DNA of 5,901 nt from Oxalobacteraceae bacterium (GTDB lineage: Bacteria > Pseudomonadota > Gammaproteobacteria > Burkholderiales > Burkholderiaceae_D), in the NCBI GenBank assembly GCA_027485535.1, contig JAIXQV010000100.1, forward strand, positions 1 to 5,901, written 5' to 3'. The notes below the pieces were generated by a model. It had not been told where the DNA came from and did not search any database. It was given only the letters and a program-made list of their open reading frames with translations. Below are positions 5,423 to 5,901 of this stretch, piece by piece (positions within the stretch are counted from its first letter, which is position 1; each line of letters opens with the position of its first letter). The position numbers and the translations under genes are program-made.

Positions 5423-5901
5423 ATGCGACACCCCTCCATACTTCTGCTCGGCGGTAGCGGTTTCGTCGGCACTCATATTGCAGCTCGGCTCTCGGCGTCG
5501 GGTCGTCATGTGATCGTGCCGACACGGCGCTATAACCGCGCGCGTCATTTACAAGTCTTGCCGACTGTACAAATCACGGTGGCCGACATCTATGATCCGG
5601 CTGTGCTGGACAAATTGCTGCCGCGCGTTGATTGCGTAATCAATTTACTGGGTGTACTGCACTCGCGGCCGGCGCGTCCTTGGGGCCCCGCATTCGAGCA
5701 TGCGCATGTGGCTTTGCCGCGCTTGCTGGCACAAGTGTGTGCGCGTCATGGCGTCAAGCGAGTGCTGCACATGTCGGCGCTCGGCGCGGCCATCGATGGA
5801 CCATCGATGTACTCGCGTTCGAAGGCAGCAGGCGAGCGCATCCTGCTTGATGCCAAAGACTTGCAAGTGACCTCGTTTCGTCCTTCTGTCGTATTTGGCG
5901 C
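5423..5901 (+). CDS. NDUFA9-like atypical short-chain dehydrogenase/epimerase (3' end outside window)
   Basis: An open reading frame starts at ATG 5423 and remains open to the right edge, giving 159 complete codons. The N-terminus is a Rossmann nucleotide-binding fold: hydrophobic strand SILLL followed by GGSGFVG (10-16), with basic residues R35 and R36 after the second strand, as in NADP-preferring members. Further landmarks are INLLG (73-77), the strand HMSALGA (116-122), YSRSK (130-134) corresponding to the YxxxK active-site pair, and TSFRPSVVFG (150-159), typical of atypical SDRs. This pattern fits the complex I NDUFA9 subunit family of proteobacteria, whose function there is not settled; a general sugar epimerase or NAD(P)-binding reductase is the alternative. 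AAGG at 5413-5416 overlaps the slt stop codon and lies 6 bases before the ATG, so the two genes are probably coupled. Confidence 0.85.
   Translation, partial: MRHPSILLLGGSGFVGTHIAARLSASGRHVIVPTRRYNRARHLQVLPTVQITVADIYDPAVLDKLLPRVDCVINLLGVLHSRPARPWGPAFEHAHVALPRLLAQVCARHGVKRVLHMSALGAAIDGPSMYSRSKAAGERILLDAKDLQVTSFRPSVVFG

Overview
The window reads as a chromosomal housekeeping segment of a betaproteobacterium, most likely of the order Burkholderiales. The grounds are the gene order ahcY – small holin-like membrane protein – metF, an S-adenosylhomocysteine (SAH) riboswitch directly in front of ahcY, the moderately GC-rich codon use, and the run 5-formyltetrahydrofolate cyclo-ligase / soluble lytic transglycosylase / NDUFA9-like oxidoreductase. 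The exact genus cannot be read from the sequence. No mobile element, CRISPR array, tRNA or rRNA was seen, and no stretch longer than 300 bases lacks a gene.

Left part (1-2753, + strand): the 3' half of an SAH riboswitch (about 1-46, 5' half cut off by the window edge) leads into ahcY (82-1500). A 14-bp hairpin without a U-tract lies in the 64-base gap before a four-helix membrane protein of the phage-holin-4/YvlD type (1565-1903). metF follows after only 4 bases (1908-2753). The three genes are probably one transcription unit with the riboswitch at its head. AhcY removes the methylation by-product SAH and makes homocysteine, while MetF makes the 5-methyl-tetrahydrofolate needed to turn homocysteine back into methionine.

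Middle (2818-3360, - strand): a 5-formyltetrahydrofolate cyclo-ligase gene converges on metF. It returns 5-formyl-THF to the active folate pool, so four features in a row (riboswitch, ahcY, metF, cyclo-ligase) concern one-carbon and methyl-cycle metabolism. An 83-base divergent promoter region (3361-3443) separates it from the next unit.

Right part (3444-5901, + strand): a periplasmic Slt70-type lytic transglycosylase with signal peptide (3444-5414) is followed after 8 bases by an atypical short-chain dehydrogenase of the NDUFA9-like family. That gene runs off the right edge.

The most interesting signal is at the far left. The P1 3' strand of the riboswitch (36-45) is perfectly complementary over 10 bases to the ahcY start region (83-92), and the U-tract in between (51-58) can pair with the Shine-Dalgarno sequence (68-75). 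Together they make an explicit, testable model of a translational ON switch. Otherwise the region looks ordinary; I see no undescribed multi-gene system in it.
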